From Spiroplasma citri (GTDB lineage Bacteria; Bacillota_I; Bacilli_A; Mycoplasmatales; Mycoplasmataceae), in contig NZ_CP013197.1 in NCBI RefSeq assembly GCF_001886855.1, positions 1,240,001-1,304,000 on the forward strand: a stretch of DNA of 64,000 bases, in the 5' to 3' direction. Of this stretch, positions 9,404 to 19,845 are shown piece after piece. A program made the translations under genes and the position numbers. How positions within the stretch are numbered: position 1 is the first letter of the stretch; every line of letters starts with the position of its first letter. Under the pieces are notes generated by a model. The model searched no databases and was not told the DNA's origin. It was given only the letters and a program-made list of their open reading frames with translations.

Positions 9404-9611
9404 TAATAAAAATTGTTCATATGTTATTGATAATTATGATACCACGGTATTTATTAGCGGAAATCCTAAAAAATCTTATTTGTTTCCTTTATTTATTACA
9501 GAAGAAAAACAAATATTTTTTATTATAATGACAAGTATATTTCCTAAAAGTGACGAAAAAAATTATATTGAAATTTTAAATTGAAATGAATTAGAAAAAA
9601 TTAAAAAATAA
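9393..9611 (+). CDS. Small ORF coupled to the Panacea gene (possible partner)
   Basis: A 72-codon ORF (one TGA read as Trp) whose ATG lies inside the end of the Panacea gene, an overlap that suggests translational coupling. The protein has a strand-rich core (VFISGNPKKSYLFPLFITEEKQIFFIIMTSIF) and a basic end. Panacea proteins commonly sit beside a toxin they neutralise, so this is the natural candidate, but it resembles no toxin family I can name. Unlike the Panacea gene it has no frameshift. Confidence 0.5.
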
Positions 9612-9653
9612 AACAAAAAAAACACTGATTTAATTGTAATTTTAATTCTTATA

Positions 9654-9688
9654 TATTTGACAAATAATTTTAATGACGGTATCATCAC
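9654..9688 (+). repeat. 35-bp direct repeat, copy 1, with consensus-like promoter
   Basis: Identical to 9949-9983. It contains TTGACA (9657-9662), a 17-base spacer and TATCAT (9680-9685), so it reads as a good sigma-70 promoter. The same bases can be read as codons LTNNFNDGIIT, so a repeated protein segment is the alternative. Similarity continues more weakly for about 30 bases downstream. Confidence 0.55.
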
Positions 9689-9691
9689 GAT

Positions 9692-9950
9692 AATAAATAA
9701 TGATTATTACTTATTAATTAATATAAATAATATAAGTTTAATATATGGAGTTAAATTTTTTTGGATTAATTAATTCTTATGTAGAGTATTCAGAGATACC
9801 AAGTAATAAGAATTAATGTATTTTTATTGAATAATTATTATAAATTTATAAAAACTAATTTTACTCCTTTTAAAGCAAACAAAAACACATCTCCAATAAG
9901 TAAAAATTATTATATTAATTTTAAAAGACAATTTATATTGTCTTTTTTTA
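9692..9950 (+). ncRNA. Possible small RNA unit between two promoter-like repeats
   Basis: This stretch starts just after the first TTGACA/TATCAT element, contains a perfect 12-bp inverted repeat (9769-9780 with 9806-9817, 25-base loop) and ends at a strong terminator (9923-9950), after which the promoter-like repeat recurs. No intact gene is present; a 23-codon ORF (MELNFFGLINSYVEYSEI...) starts at 9744 without a clear ribosome binding site, and frame-shifted scraps such as TPFKANKNTSPISKNYYINFKRQ suggest it may instead be a rotted coding sequence. RNA and decayed gene remain equally possible. Confidence 0.3.
9923..9950 (+). terminator. Rho-independent terminator
   Basis: A perfect 10-bp stem (AAAAGACAAT / ATTGTCTTTT), four-base loop, T-run to 9949. 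It directly abuts the second 35-bp repeat. Confidence 0.75.
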
Positions 9951-9983
9951 TTTGACAAATAATTTTAATGACGGTATCATCAC
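9949..9983 (+). repeat. 35-bp direct repeat, copy 2, with consensus-like promoter
   Basis: Identical to 9654-9688: TTGACA at 9952-9957, 17-base spacer, TATCAT at 9975-9980. It would drive the baseplate/fibre gene starting at 10085. Confidence 0.55.
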
Positions 9984-10094
9984 AGCAACAATAAATGATG
10001 GGGTTAATTATTATTGTTAAGTATTGTTAAGGCTGGTTATTTTTTTATGTTAGATAATAATGGAAATAATAAGGTGGTTAAATTATGGCAATAG
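9984..10094 (+). pseudogene. Remnant of a phage tail/baseplate ORF
   Basis: Downstream of the second repeat the codons TATINDGVNYY, then after a frame change VKAGYFFMLDNNGNNKVVKLWQ, run to a TAG at 10092-10094, which overlaps the next start (ATG 10085) as phage genes often do. 'GYFFMLDNNGNNKVVKLWQ' looks like a genuine protein C-terminus. Possibly the end of an upper-baseplate-type protein; no start is visible. Confidence 0.3.
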
Positions 10095-11757
10095 TTTTAA
10101 AAACATTCCCTAATTGTAATGTGGAAGCATGTGATGATGGAATTATCCAAGATTTTTTTTGCTAGTTTTTTTGTTAAAGATAAAAATATTATTTTTTAAA
10201 CGAAGAAAAAAAGTTAATAAAAGACACCTTGGAAATAAAGTTGTTTTTAATCAAACATATATATTAATTTATGGGCGAATTATTGAAATTGAAGAAGATA
10301 CAAAATATGAATTACAAGCAACCAGTGGAAATTTAATTAAAAAAATTATTTTTAATATTAATTTAAGAACAAAAAAGAATGAAATTAAAATACTAACAAA
10401 CAAATTATTAAATGAAAGTAATTTATCATGAGAAGATATTAAAAATGAAGAATGAAGCTATGATATTGAATTATTTACTTATCAATTACAAAATAACACA
10501 ATTTACAATATAAAAGAAAATCAAAAATATTGAGAAGACTTAAAACCACACACAAAACTAAACAACGATCTAAACAATAATTTTAACAACATTGAAGAAA
10601 CAATGAATAAAATAATAATTACTAATAACGCATTACATAGTGAATGAGATAAAACATCTAACAAATTAGAAAAAAATATTTATAAAAGAGAAGTAAAAAA
10701 TGGCATTTATATTTATAACATTTGACAATACAGAAGATTATTTAACAGACCGCGACCAAGCAATATACTATGATTTTTTATTAAGAAACCAAACAATTCC
10801 CTACTATGCTAATAAAGAATTAAGCAATAAAAACGCTATAAACTTATTAGGTAATAGCGATAATTATAACGAAGAAATATTAAAACTATGTGATAACAAT
10901 TCAACTGGTTTTTTATTTTACGGATTTGGCCAACAAGAAAACTTAGAAGCAGAATTCAAATATGAAGACAAAGGAATTCAAGCAAAAATAAAAACAAAAA
11001 AAGAAACAAAGAAATACCATTTTTTTATTTAATCATTTGCGGAAAAATGATTAAAGTAGAAAACAACACCACAAATGATATCAACGACTTAATTCCCTAT
11101 ACAAAAAACCAAGCAGAAACAACAACAATATTTTTAACAATTAAAATAGATATGTCAAAAGCACCATTAGTATATCCAATCCCTGATATAGACAACCCAG
11201 ATGAAAACTACAAATATATTAATAAAAAATTTATTGAAAGTTTAGGAGAAAACAAAAGCGAAAAAATTGAAAAATTAACAGATTTATTAGAACAATGCCA
11301 CATTAACACTAAAATTGACGAAGTTGAACCAAGCGGAATTGACAATAAATTCTATTTTGAAAAAACCAAAGAAGAAGAAAACAAACCATGAAAAAATATT
11401 AAAAGTGCTATGACTTGAAACGATAATTCAAAAACAATAGTAACAGCCATAATCGATAACATTAATCAAGTAAATGATTTTAAATACCGAGCAATTTATC
11501 AAAATAAATGTGATAGCGAATATTTTGTATGAACAGACAAAGGAAGATTAATCCAAGATAACTTAAACACAAGACATAAAGACGGAATTTATGAATTCCC
11601 TATTCTTAGTTTTAATTTACCCCTAAAAGGCGAAAAAATAAAATCCTTTAATTGAGAATATACCACACGAGTTCCCATTCGTTATCAATCAATCAAAGAC
11701 CCCAACAATTTTATTAATTTTTGCGAATATGCCCGAAAAAAAAGAAGAATTCAATAA
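10085..11757 (+). pseudogene. Phage tail fibre / baseplate protein, broken into three frames
   Basis: An AAGGTGG site precedes ATG 10085 (MAIVLKTFPNCNVEACDDGIIQDFF). The reading changes frame near 10160-10200, near 10725 and near 11030, giving in turn a strand-rich middle (NKRHLGNKVVFNQTYILIYGRIIEIEED...), the segment FDNTEDYLTDRDQAIYYDFLLRNQ, and a C-terminal domain (MIKVENNTTNDINDLIPYT...INFCEYARKKRRIQ). An ATG at 10700 has no convincing ribosome binding site, so I treat the region as one gene of about 555 residues; two genes are the alternative. Its position just before the lysis-type genes suits a receptor-binding or baseplate protein. Confidence 0.45.
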
Positions 11758-12055
11758 AAAATGAACCAAAGAAATGGAAAAAACTATTTTAGAAATTATT
11801 GTTTTGGTTATATCACTTTTTACTGGTGGAACAACCGGCATAACAGCAGCTATTTTGAGTAAAAAACAACAAAAAATTAGAGATGAAAATAAAGAATTAA
11901 AAGAAAAAATAAACGATATTAAAATTGAAATTAATAATATTAATACGAAGTTAGATGTTATTACAATTATAAATAATAAATTGGCTAATAACAACAAAAT
12001 AAATATCAGACAAAAAAACAAGGATGGTAATAAAAATGAAAAAGAAAAAGACTAA
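11729..12055 (+). CDS. Holin-like membrane protein with coiled coil
   Basis: Starts MPEKKEEFNKKWTKEMEK at 11729, overlapping the end of the previous gene, and is intact over 108 codons. One transmembrane segment (ILEIIVLVISLFTGGTTGITAAIL) is followed by a long charged coiled coil (KEINDIKIEINNINTK...) and a basic tail. Small phage membrane proteins of this design at the end of the late operon are usually holins or holin regulators. A wall-less host has no peptidoglycan for an endolysin to cut, and none is seen nearby. Confidence 0.5.
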
Positions 12056-12248
12056 GTTATTTTTTCTACGATTAGCATATTGAATAGTTCACGGTTTAAC
12101 ATTGGGATTGCCAATTTTATTCACTGAAATTAATAAACTAATGCTAAAATTAAAAGAAAAAATTAATAATGAATGTATTTTGTTAGATGAAAATAAAGAA
12201 GACAATATCAACAAAATAATTAAAAAAGATGATGAAAAAGAAAATTAA
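12036..12248 (+). CDS. Small holin-like membrane protein
   Basis: A 70-codon ORF overlapping the previous gene by 20 bases, with AAGGATGG upstream. Basic N-terminus (MKKKKTKLFF), one membrane segment (LRLAYWIVHGLTLGLPILF) and an acidic/basic tail. Together with the preceding gene it forms a pair of small membrane proteins closing the prophage late operon, as holin/antiholin pairs do, but that role is inferred only from position and shape. Confidence 0.5.
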
Positions 12249-12256
12249 ATAAATTA

Positions 12257-12290
12257 AAAAAAGCAATTTTTACTAAATTGCTTTTTTTAT
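12257..12290. terminator. Bidirectional terminator at the prophage right end
   Basis: A 13-bp stem (AAAAAAGCAATTT / AAATTGCTTTTTT) with T-runs on both strands. It serves the prophage operon and the convergent lipoprotein gene, whose stop codon lies inside it. Confidence 0.8.
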
Positions 12291-12799
12291 TCACCATTAA
12301 CTTTTACATTACCATCATTATTAACAACTAAAACAGGTAAATTTTCTTCTCCGCCATTTCAACGATAAACTGCTTTAAAATATTTATTATTAATATTTGA
12401 TATTCATTTCTTTAAAATATTATATCCAACTTGTAAGTGTCTGCCATAATCCATATTATAAAGTATACTAAGTTCACCATTTTTTATTTTTTTAATAACT
12501 TTAAACTTATTATCTTTAAAATCATTTTTAAATTTAGCAATTTCTCAAACATCATTTTCATTGCCACGACAAACAACATAATATCATTTATTATCAACTT
12601 GATTAAAAGGTTTTTCTTGTGAGCAAATTCATTCTAAGTTTTCTTTTATTTCTTGGCAATTTGTTCATATTTGGTTTTCTTTTTTTAGTTGTTGTAATTC
12701 ATTTTCGTTATATTGTGGTATATTATTACAAGCAACTAGATTTTTTGTGCTTGTTCCTAGTAATGTAATTGCTCCTAAAAAACTTAATCATTTTTTCAT
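12287..12799 (-). CDS. Spiroplasma lipoprotein (170 aa)
   Basis: Starts MKKWLSFLGAITLLGTSTKNLVACNN: a basic N-terminus, hydrophobic core and a Cys at about residue 25 (lipobox LVAC), so the mature protein should be lipid-anchored on the outside of the membrane. The body is a charged helix (NENELQQLKKENQIW) followed by a mixed, Trp-rich domain. Several TGA codons are read as Trp. It is one of a tandem pair of lipoprotein genes next to the prophage, with AAGGA upstream. No function can be assigned. Confidence 0.7.
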
Positions 12800-12821
12800 T
12801 TTTATTATCCTTCCTTCTTTC

Positions 12822-13319
12822 TTAAACTTTTGGAATTGCTGCTGGTAAAACAACATCAAATTCTTTTTCGCCATGTGCTCTATTTTTTCCACTAATTATT
12901 ATTGTAATTTTTTTGGATATTGTTAAATCAATTTCTCGCGGCTGAAGGTGATTAAAATAATCTTTAAAAGCAATTATAAAATCATTTTCTGTTAATGACT
13001 CATCAATTGTTTTAATTGATTCTAAAACTTTAGATTTTAAGGACAAAAATAATTCATATTCTTTTACTGCGTTTGGTTTATTAGCATTAATTATAATGGG
13101 AGGATTAATAGAATTAATAAATAAAATATTTTTATCAATCTTTCATTTTAGTTTTTGATTTTCATCTTTTAGTTTTTGATTTTCATCTTTTAGTTTTTGA
13201 TTTTCATCTTTTAAGTTTGGTTCTGTATTATTAACTACTGGTTTTCCACAAGATATTAAATTTGTTGTTCCAGTTGTTATTAAACCTACTAAACTTAAAA
13301 TACTTAATAATCTTTTCAT
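12822..13319 (-). CDS. Lipoprotein with LKDENQK tandem repeats
   Basis: Starts at MKRLLSILSLVGLITTG (ATG 13319), chosen over an upstream ATG at 13328 because AAAGGA lies 11 bases before the former. The lipobox is NLISC. The mature part begins with three perfect seven-residue LKDENQK repeats (21-bp DNA repeats at about 13143-13208), which form a coiled coil, then a C-terminal domain ending VVLPAAIPKV. One TGA codon is read as Trp. It probably forms an operon with the next lipoprotein gene, 22 bases downstream. Surface-exposed; role unknown. Confidence 0.7.
13143..13208 (-). repeat. 21-bp tandem repeats encoding LKDENQK heptads
   Basis: Three nearly perfect 21-bp units in the lipoprotein gene, each giving one heptad. 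In-frame units of this kind can change number by slippage without breaking the gene. Confidence 0.75.
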
Positions 13320-13472
13320 AAAAATCATTTCCTTTCTTAATATTTTTTATATAAAAATTATATAATGAATGATGCAAATTTAATGATTATTTATTAAAAA
13401 TAATATTTATTTTGATAATATATTAGTAGTATAAAGCAATTTTAATTTTAAGAAAGGAAGTTAATTATATAT

Positions 13473-13914
13473 ATGGCACCACAAGCAATTTTTGAACCCG
13501 AATCAGAACATTTTATGGATGAATTTAATTATACAAAAGATGATGATAATGAAGAAGACGAAAAAAGTGGTTTTTTTAAAGATATTAATTGAAACCACAA
13601 CCATATTAGAACTTTTTGAAGAAATCAAAAAAATTAAACAAGATATTTGAATACAAATTCTTACTGTTTATCTTGATAAAAATGATAATGTTTCAGGTAT
13701 TGAATTTAAAATAACTCCTGTGGGAAGTTTTTATCATGACTATATATTTGTTAGTTTTGATGAAAAAGGAAAAATAACTAATGATTTAAAAGAAAATATA
13801 GAAACATATAATGAACAAGACAAAGAAGATGATTTTTATTTAGATTTTAAAGTCGTTAAAAACTTTTATCAAACATTAATGAATTTACAAAATAAACAAA
13901 AAAATAATAATTAA
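13473..13914 (+). pseudogene. Acidic hypothetical protein, frameshifted
   Basis: An AGAAAGGAAG site precedes ATG 13473 (MAPQAIFEPESEHFMDEFNYTKDDDNEEDEKSG). The frame ends early, but a one-base shift near 13585 restores ETTTILELFEEIKKIKQDIWIQILTVYLDKNDNVSG... through to TAA 13912. The repaired protein has about 147 residues, an acidic N-terminus and a strand/helix C-terminal domain. It is bordered on the right by the left end of the ISLre2 element. Not recognised. Confidence 0.45.
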
Positions 13915-13915
13915 G

Positions 13916-13939
13916 CAAGATTAAAAATCTTGTTTTTTT
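13916..13939 (+). terminator. Terminator-like hairpin at the IS left end
   Basis: A 7-bp stem (CAAGATT / AATCTTG), three-base loop and T-run. It ends the upstream gene or shields the IS. Confidence 0.65.
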
Positions 13940-14024
13940 ATTTTAAATTAAGATATAATACTTTTTTATCAAAAAAGTATCAAAATTGTATTAAATAATA
14001 TTAAAAAAATAAATATTTGAAAAA

Positions 14025-14050
14025 CAAGTTAAAAATAACTTGCTTTTTTT
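14025..14050 (+). terminator. Insulating terminator upstream of the transposase
   Basis: A 7-bp stem (CAAGTTA / TAACTTG) plus a T-run, 60 bases before the transposase start. It blocks read-through into the transposase, which is common in IS elements. It is conserved in the second copy at about 37710-37735. Confidence 0.65.
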
Positions 14051-14112
14051 AAGTGTTTATTTTAATGTGTGTGATGATTTATTTTTAAATCAGGAAAGGA
14101 AACAACTTTAAA

Positions 14113-15436
14113 ATGGATATTAATAATATTATTAATGGGGAAAACTTTTTTAATAAAACATATGAAGATTTGAATAGATATGTTGTTGGAGAAATTGCAT
14201 ATAGGTTAGAAAAGTGAGATGATCTTATTTTTCAAAATTATCAAAAATATGATAAATTTAAACATTATCGAGTAAAAGAAATAAGAACAAAAACATTAAT
14301 TACTTTAAAAGGTAAAATAACATTTCGCAGACTACGATATTATAAAATTAATCCAATAACAGGGAAAGAAGAATATATTTTTATTTTAGATGAAGTTTTA
14401 GGAATTAAAAAATGACAAAGACTGGGGAATGACGTCAAAGAAAGAATTTTATTGTTATTAAGTGATGATAAAAAATACCGCGATATTTTAGATGCCTTAG
14501 AACAAACAAAAATTAGTTTAATGACAATTTCAAATACAATAAAAAACGCAACAACAAACTACAAATATTATATTGATAATACCACTATTAAAATAAAAGT
14601 TCCGCATACTTTATATATTCAAATTGATGGAACTTTTCTTAAAATAGAATACGATAGAAAAAAGGTTAAAAAACACACCTTATTATCTACTGTTCATACT
14701 GGTTATGATCAAGAAAAATCAACCGAAAAAAGACATGTAATTGCAAATAAGTTAGGTGTTTACGAAATAGATAATATTCCAATTTATATTTCTAAAAAAA
14801 ACAAAATTAACCCGTTTTGTTGTTAAATTAATACTTTTGATAATAAGTAATTATAATATTCAAGATTATAGTGAAATTATGATTTTAGGTGATGGAGCAA
14901 ATTGAATTAAAGGGGTTAAAAAAGATATTGCAAATCGTTTTCCTAATAACAAAGTTCATTATACAATAGACAAATTTAATTTAGTAAAAAGATTTAAGGA
15001 TTTATTACCCCACCGAAGAATAATTAAAGAAAATGAAGAAACTTCTAAACAAGTTGTTGATTATTTTTATAATGGAAAATATTATGAATTATTACAATGT
15101 TTAAAAGAAAGTAAGTCATTTATTCCTATTTCTAAAAAGTTTTTAAGAGAAACAATTAACTTAATTAAAAATAACGAAGAGGGCATTAAAAATCAAACAT
15201 TATGAAATAATATCGGTTGTCATATGGAGGGCGATGTTTCCCATTATGGTAAGGGGATATTTTCTAAAAAAGGAATTTATAGCGAAAAAAATGTTAAAAA
15301 TAAATTGAATACTAGTATGCTAAAATTAAGAAATAATATTAAGGATTTTAAACAATCAGAAAAACCGCCAGAAAATAATATTATTTTATATAATAATTTT
15401 AATAAAAATGAACAACAAAACTTACATCTTTATTAA
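14113..15436 (+). pseudogene. ISLre2 (UPF0236) family transposase, frameshifted
   Basis: AGGAAAGG precedes ATG 14113 (MDINNIINGENFFNKTYEDL). The N-terminal part contains the family's GKITFRRLRYYKINPITGKEEYIFILDE block; the core contains LGDGANWIKGVKKDI and the late motif GCHMEGDVSHYGKGIFSKKGIYS, matching the 'EGHVSH...R.SSRP.GWS' signature of ISLre2 transposases. The frame breaks around 14815-14870. Without that it would be about 440 residues. The C-terminus is ...NNFNKNEQQNLHLY. Likely inactive. Confidence 0.75.
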
Positions 15437-15666
15437 TTTTATTTTTAAGTTAAATAATTTTAATAAAAATTAATTTTTTGTTGTGATTAAATTTAAAAAA
15501 ATATAAAAATTTGTTGACAATAAAATTAAACATGGTATCTTTAAATTAAGTAGGTAGATTATTTATTCCATGATTTCTTAAAATATATTAAATACCCTTA
15601 AATAATTTATACAATCTAATTTCAAAACATTGTTATATATGTTGTCATAATATTTTATTTCTATCA

Positions 15667-17058
15667 TTAAAGATTTTTGATTTTTAATTCAATTAATGCT
15701 GTAGTTCGAGGAATTGGATGATATATAACTGTATCAAGGTGTTGGATTTTGTAATGACCTTTGATAACGATTAAAAATACAATTTTCGAACATTCAACTA
15801 TAGTTCAAATATTTGTTTGATTTACCATAATAATTTGACAGTATTGAATTAAATATATCTTGGTCTATCTTAAAAGCAAGTTTACTATTATAATCAATTG
15901 TTACTTTCGCAAATTCTTCCAATTGTTGATCAAATTGTGTTTTTAATATCGTGAAATAACTTTTTTCTTTCAAGTCTATGTAAGAGAAATTATTTTTAAA
16001 TAGTAAATTTTAAATCATAAAATTTTTTGGAATAAACCATTCTATTTTGTTTAAAACATAATAACCATCTTCAACTTTAATATTTTCAAAATCAATCATT
16101 TTCTCTTTATAAAATGAAAGAAAATTTTGTCACGTTAATTGCTGTGGGTCATAACCCTCACCGACCCACTCTAAAACAGAATTATACTTATAAAAATATG
16201 AATATTTGTGCAAGGCAGAAGCATTATCTCTTATCATTGGTAAAGTGAAACTAATATGATGCTGAAACAAAATATTCCTGCCCTTTAATTCTTTGCTAAT
16301 TATTGATCAAACAATATCCTTGTTTATACTAGATTGCTCAGATATAATTCGATAGTTTTTGACTTTAAAAATAGTATCAAGAAAATTAACAAAATAATTT
16401 TCAACTTTATCCTGAATATTATTTAGAACTTCAGAATCATTTGTTGTAGTTATTGAAACTTGAATGTTATCCAGCACTGATAATCCTTTAAAGCGCACTT
16501 CATAAGGAGTATTAACCTGGACTGTAATTCCTAATACTGCATGGGGAGTATCTTCTAATAGTTTTGCTATCTTATCAAAATTAATATTATGTAAATCAAA
16601 TGAAATGTCATTTTCTCCTAATAATAATGGCATAATAATGGCATTGTATCAACATAATAATTTGAATATCGATCTCGTAAATGTTGATTCAAATTATTAA
16701 ACTCTGCTTTAAAACCAACAAGCAACTGATTTAAAAAACCATATTCACTAATTGCTGTGCTCGTTAAAGTTAAGAAGCCATCATTTTTTGTTTTTACCTC
16801 TGCGACTAGTTCTTCAAATGATGATATTTGCTCTGGATAATCCTTAATAATATCAATCATTGTCTTTGTTTGCCATCATGGTAATAAAGTTTCCTTTGTT
16901 TCCTTTTTTATTTGATTTAAAATTTCAAGATCTTGATTGCGATCTAACTCATCGTTATCATCAAGCTCATGTTTTGCTCGCACTGTACAACTAACAACAC
17001 CTAAACTACTACCAAAACCTAAAACAAAAACACTAAAAAGTGTTAATAACCGTTTCAT
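15667..17058 (-). pseudogene. Large lipoprotein, frameshifted
   Basis: Starts MKRLLTLFSVFVLGFGSSLGVVSC (lipobox VVSC, Cys about residue 24) after GGAAGGTGAG. It can be followed to KIKNL, stop at 15667, giving about 460 residues. Breaks: an 11-bp tandem duplication near 16622-16643 (ATGCCATTATT twice) shifts the frame, a TAA at about 16012 interrupts NFMI, and another shift lies near 15790. Two further codons are TGA (Trp). The domain pattern is that of the long Spiroplasma lipoproteins of unknown function, with an acidic linker after the anchor. The IS right end lies about 55 bases beyond its stop. Confidence 0.65.
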
Positions 17059-17168
17059 CTAATTGCTCACCTTCCTTTTGTGTGATACTCATAATTATAC
17101 TTAAAAAAGTACCCTTGTATCTTTGAGCAAATCAAGTTGCACTTGCATTTACAGTTTACATTTATAAT

Positions 17169-18567
<1,399 letters not shown>

Positions 18568-18750
18568 AATTTTGTACTCTCCTTCTAAGTATATAATGTT
18601 ATTATATTATTTGTTCAAAAAATAGTAAACAAAATTGGTTGAAAATTCATGAAAAAATAATACTTTTATTGTTTTTCTTTTGGAAAAACTAAAATATTTG
18701 CTATGATATTACTAAATACATTATCAAATTTGAATAAGAAAGGAAAACAT

Positions 18751-19773
18751 ATGGAACAAAAAAAAACAACAATTGTTTCAGGCATTACTGCCACAGGGCA
18801 ATTAACATTAGGGAATTATATTGGAGCGATAAAAAATTTTATTGAATTACAAGAAGATAATAATTTAATTATTTTTGTGGCAAACTTACATGCAATTACA
18901 ATTCCAATTAGTAAAGAAGAATTACGAAATAACATTAAAAATATGATTGCATTATATTATGCAAGTGGTTTAGACCCACAAAAAGCAATTATTTTTGTTC
19001 AATCAGATGTCTTAGAAGTTACCTTATTGGCACATATTTTATTGTGTAACACAACTATTGGGGAATTATCACGAATGACACAATTTAAAGACAAATCAAG
19101 CAAAATGAAAGCAGAAAATGGAACCGAATTTATTCCAACTGGATTATTAACTTATCCGACTTTAATGGCCGCAGATATTTTATTATATGATGCTGATTTA
19201 GTTCCAGTTGGAAAGGACCAAAAACAACACATTGAATTAACACGAAATATTGCCGAACGAATGAATAATCGTTATCAACAAAATTTATTTAAAATTCCAA
19301 CCGACTTCATTCCACCAATTGGTGGCAAAATTATGGATTTACAAAATCCAACCAAAAAAATGAGTAAGTCTTCAAACGACCCCAAGTCCTTTATTAGTTT
19401 ATTAGATTCACCTGAATTAATTCAAAAAAAAATCCGTAGTGCAGTAACTGATTCAGAAGGAAAAATTGCTTATAATCCTGACCAAAAACCAGGGGTGAGT
19501 AATCTTTTAACAATCTATGCTGTTTTAAAAAAAATAACAATTGAAGCAGCTGTTAAGGAATTTGTTCAACAAGATTATGGGCAATTAAAAGAACAAGTTG
19601 CCAATGCAATTATTGAAACTTTAGAGCCAATTCAAAAAAAATACCACAAATTAATGCAAGACCAAACAATTGATGAATTAATTAATTTGGGAGCAACAAA
19701 AGCACGAGCAATTGCTAATAAAAAAATAACAAAAGTTAAAAATGTTGTTGGATTAAATTATCAAAAGAAGTAG
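18751..19773 (+). CDS. trpS: Tryptophanyl-tRNA synthetase
   Basis: Class Ic synthetase charging tRNA-Trp. 340 residues. The HIGH-type motif is TGQLTLGNYIGA (residues 13-24) and the KMSKS loop is KKMSKSSND (about residue 206); GELSRMTQFKDKS, PTGLLTYPTLMAADILLYDA and VPVGKDQKQHIELTRNIAER are family landmarks. Start ATG 18751 is chosen because AGAAAGGA precedes it by 7 bases; an in-frame ATG at 18703 has no such site and overlaps the likely -10 element TATGAT (18702-18707). The short leader leaves no room for a T-box. In this organism the enzyme must supply Trp for the many UGA codons. Confidence 0.95.
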   Translation: MEQKKTTIVSGITATGQLTLGNYIGAIKNFIELQEDNNLIIFVANLHAITIPISKEELRNNIKNMIALYYASGLDPQKAIIFVQSDVLEVTLLAHILLCNTTIGELSRMTQFKDKSSKMKAENGTEFIPTGLLTYPTLMAADILLYDADLVPVGKDQKQHIELTRNIAERMNNRYQQNLFKIPTDFIPPIGGKIMDLQNPTKKMSKSSNDPKSFISLLDSPELIQKKIRSAVTDSEGKIAYNPDQKPGVSNLLTIYAVLKKITIEAAVKEFVQQDYGQLKEQVANAIIETLEPIQKKYHKLMQDQTIDELINLGATKARAIANKKITKVKNVVGLNYQKK

Positions 19774-19784
19774 AATTTAAATAA

Positions 19785-19827
19785 AAATAGACACATAAAG
19801 TATAAAACTTATGTGTCTATTTTTTTG
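19785..19827 (+). terminator. trpS terminator
   Basis: Long stem AAATAGACACATAA / TTATGTGTCTATTT with a T-run. Confidence 0.85.
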
Positions 19828-19845
19828 TCATATTTAATTTTGAAT

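Larger units (their letters stand above)
840..12292 (+). mobile_element. Decayed tailed-phage (HK97-type) prophage remnant
   Basis: An uninterrupted plus-strand run with the standard gene order of a siphovirus-like morphogenesis module: portal end, prohead protease, capsid, head-tail connectors, tail tube, two chaperone frames, tape measure, distal tail protein, tail tip, baseplate or fibre, then small membrane proteins at a strong terminator. Terminase, most of the portal, integrase and replication genes are absent, so only the structural half survives. Most genes carry one or more indels, usually in A or T runs. The left boundary interrupts a minus-strand gene; the right boundary is the bidirectional terminator at 12257-12290. 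Tailed prophages are much less familiar in Spiroplasma than plectroviruses. Confidence 0.8.
13916..15612 (+). mobile_element. ISLre2-family insertion sequence, copy 1
   Basis: Bounds were taken from the extent of similarity to the shorter copy at 36951-37847. The left end starts with a hairpin (CAAGATT AAA AATCTTG), then a second inverted repeat (ATACTTTTTT / AAAAAAGTAT at about 13960-13982) and an insulating terminator before the transposase. The right end is about 175 bases beyond the transposase stop and ends ...CCCTTAAATAATTTATACA. No clear terminal inverted repeats could be confirmed by eye. Confidence 0.65.

Noticed and set aside
9393-9950. Type III toxin-antitoxin (RNA repeats plus ToxN)
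   Set aside because: The 35-bp repeats are only two, 295 bases apart, and bracket rather than precede a ToxN-like gene; no ToxN motif is present.
840-12292. Frameshifts dismissed as sequencing errors
   Set aside because: Errors at this density should also hit eno, dnaE, rlmN, rsgA, fakA and others, which are intact over several kilobases with similar A/T runs.
18660-18750. T-box leader for trpS
   Set aside because: Only about 45 bases separate the likely -10 element from the ATG, with no specifier or antiterminator sequence.
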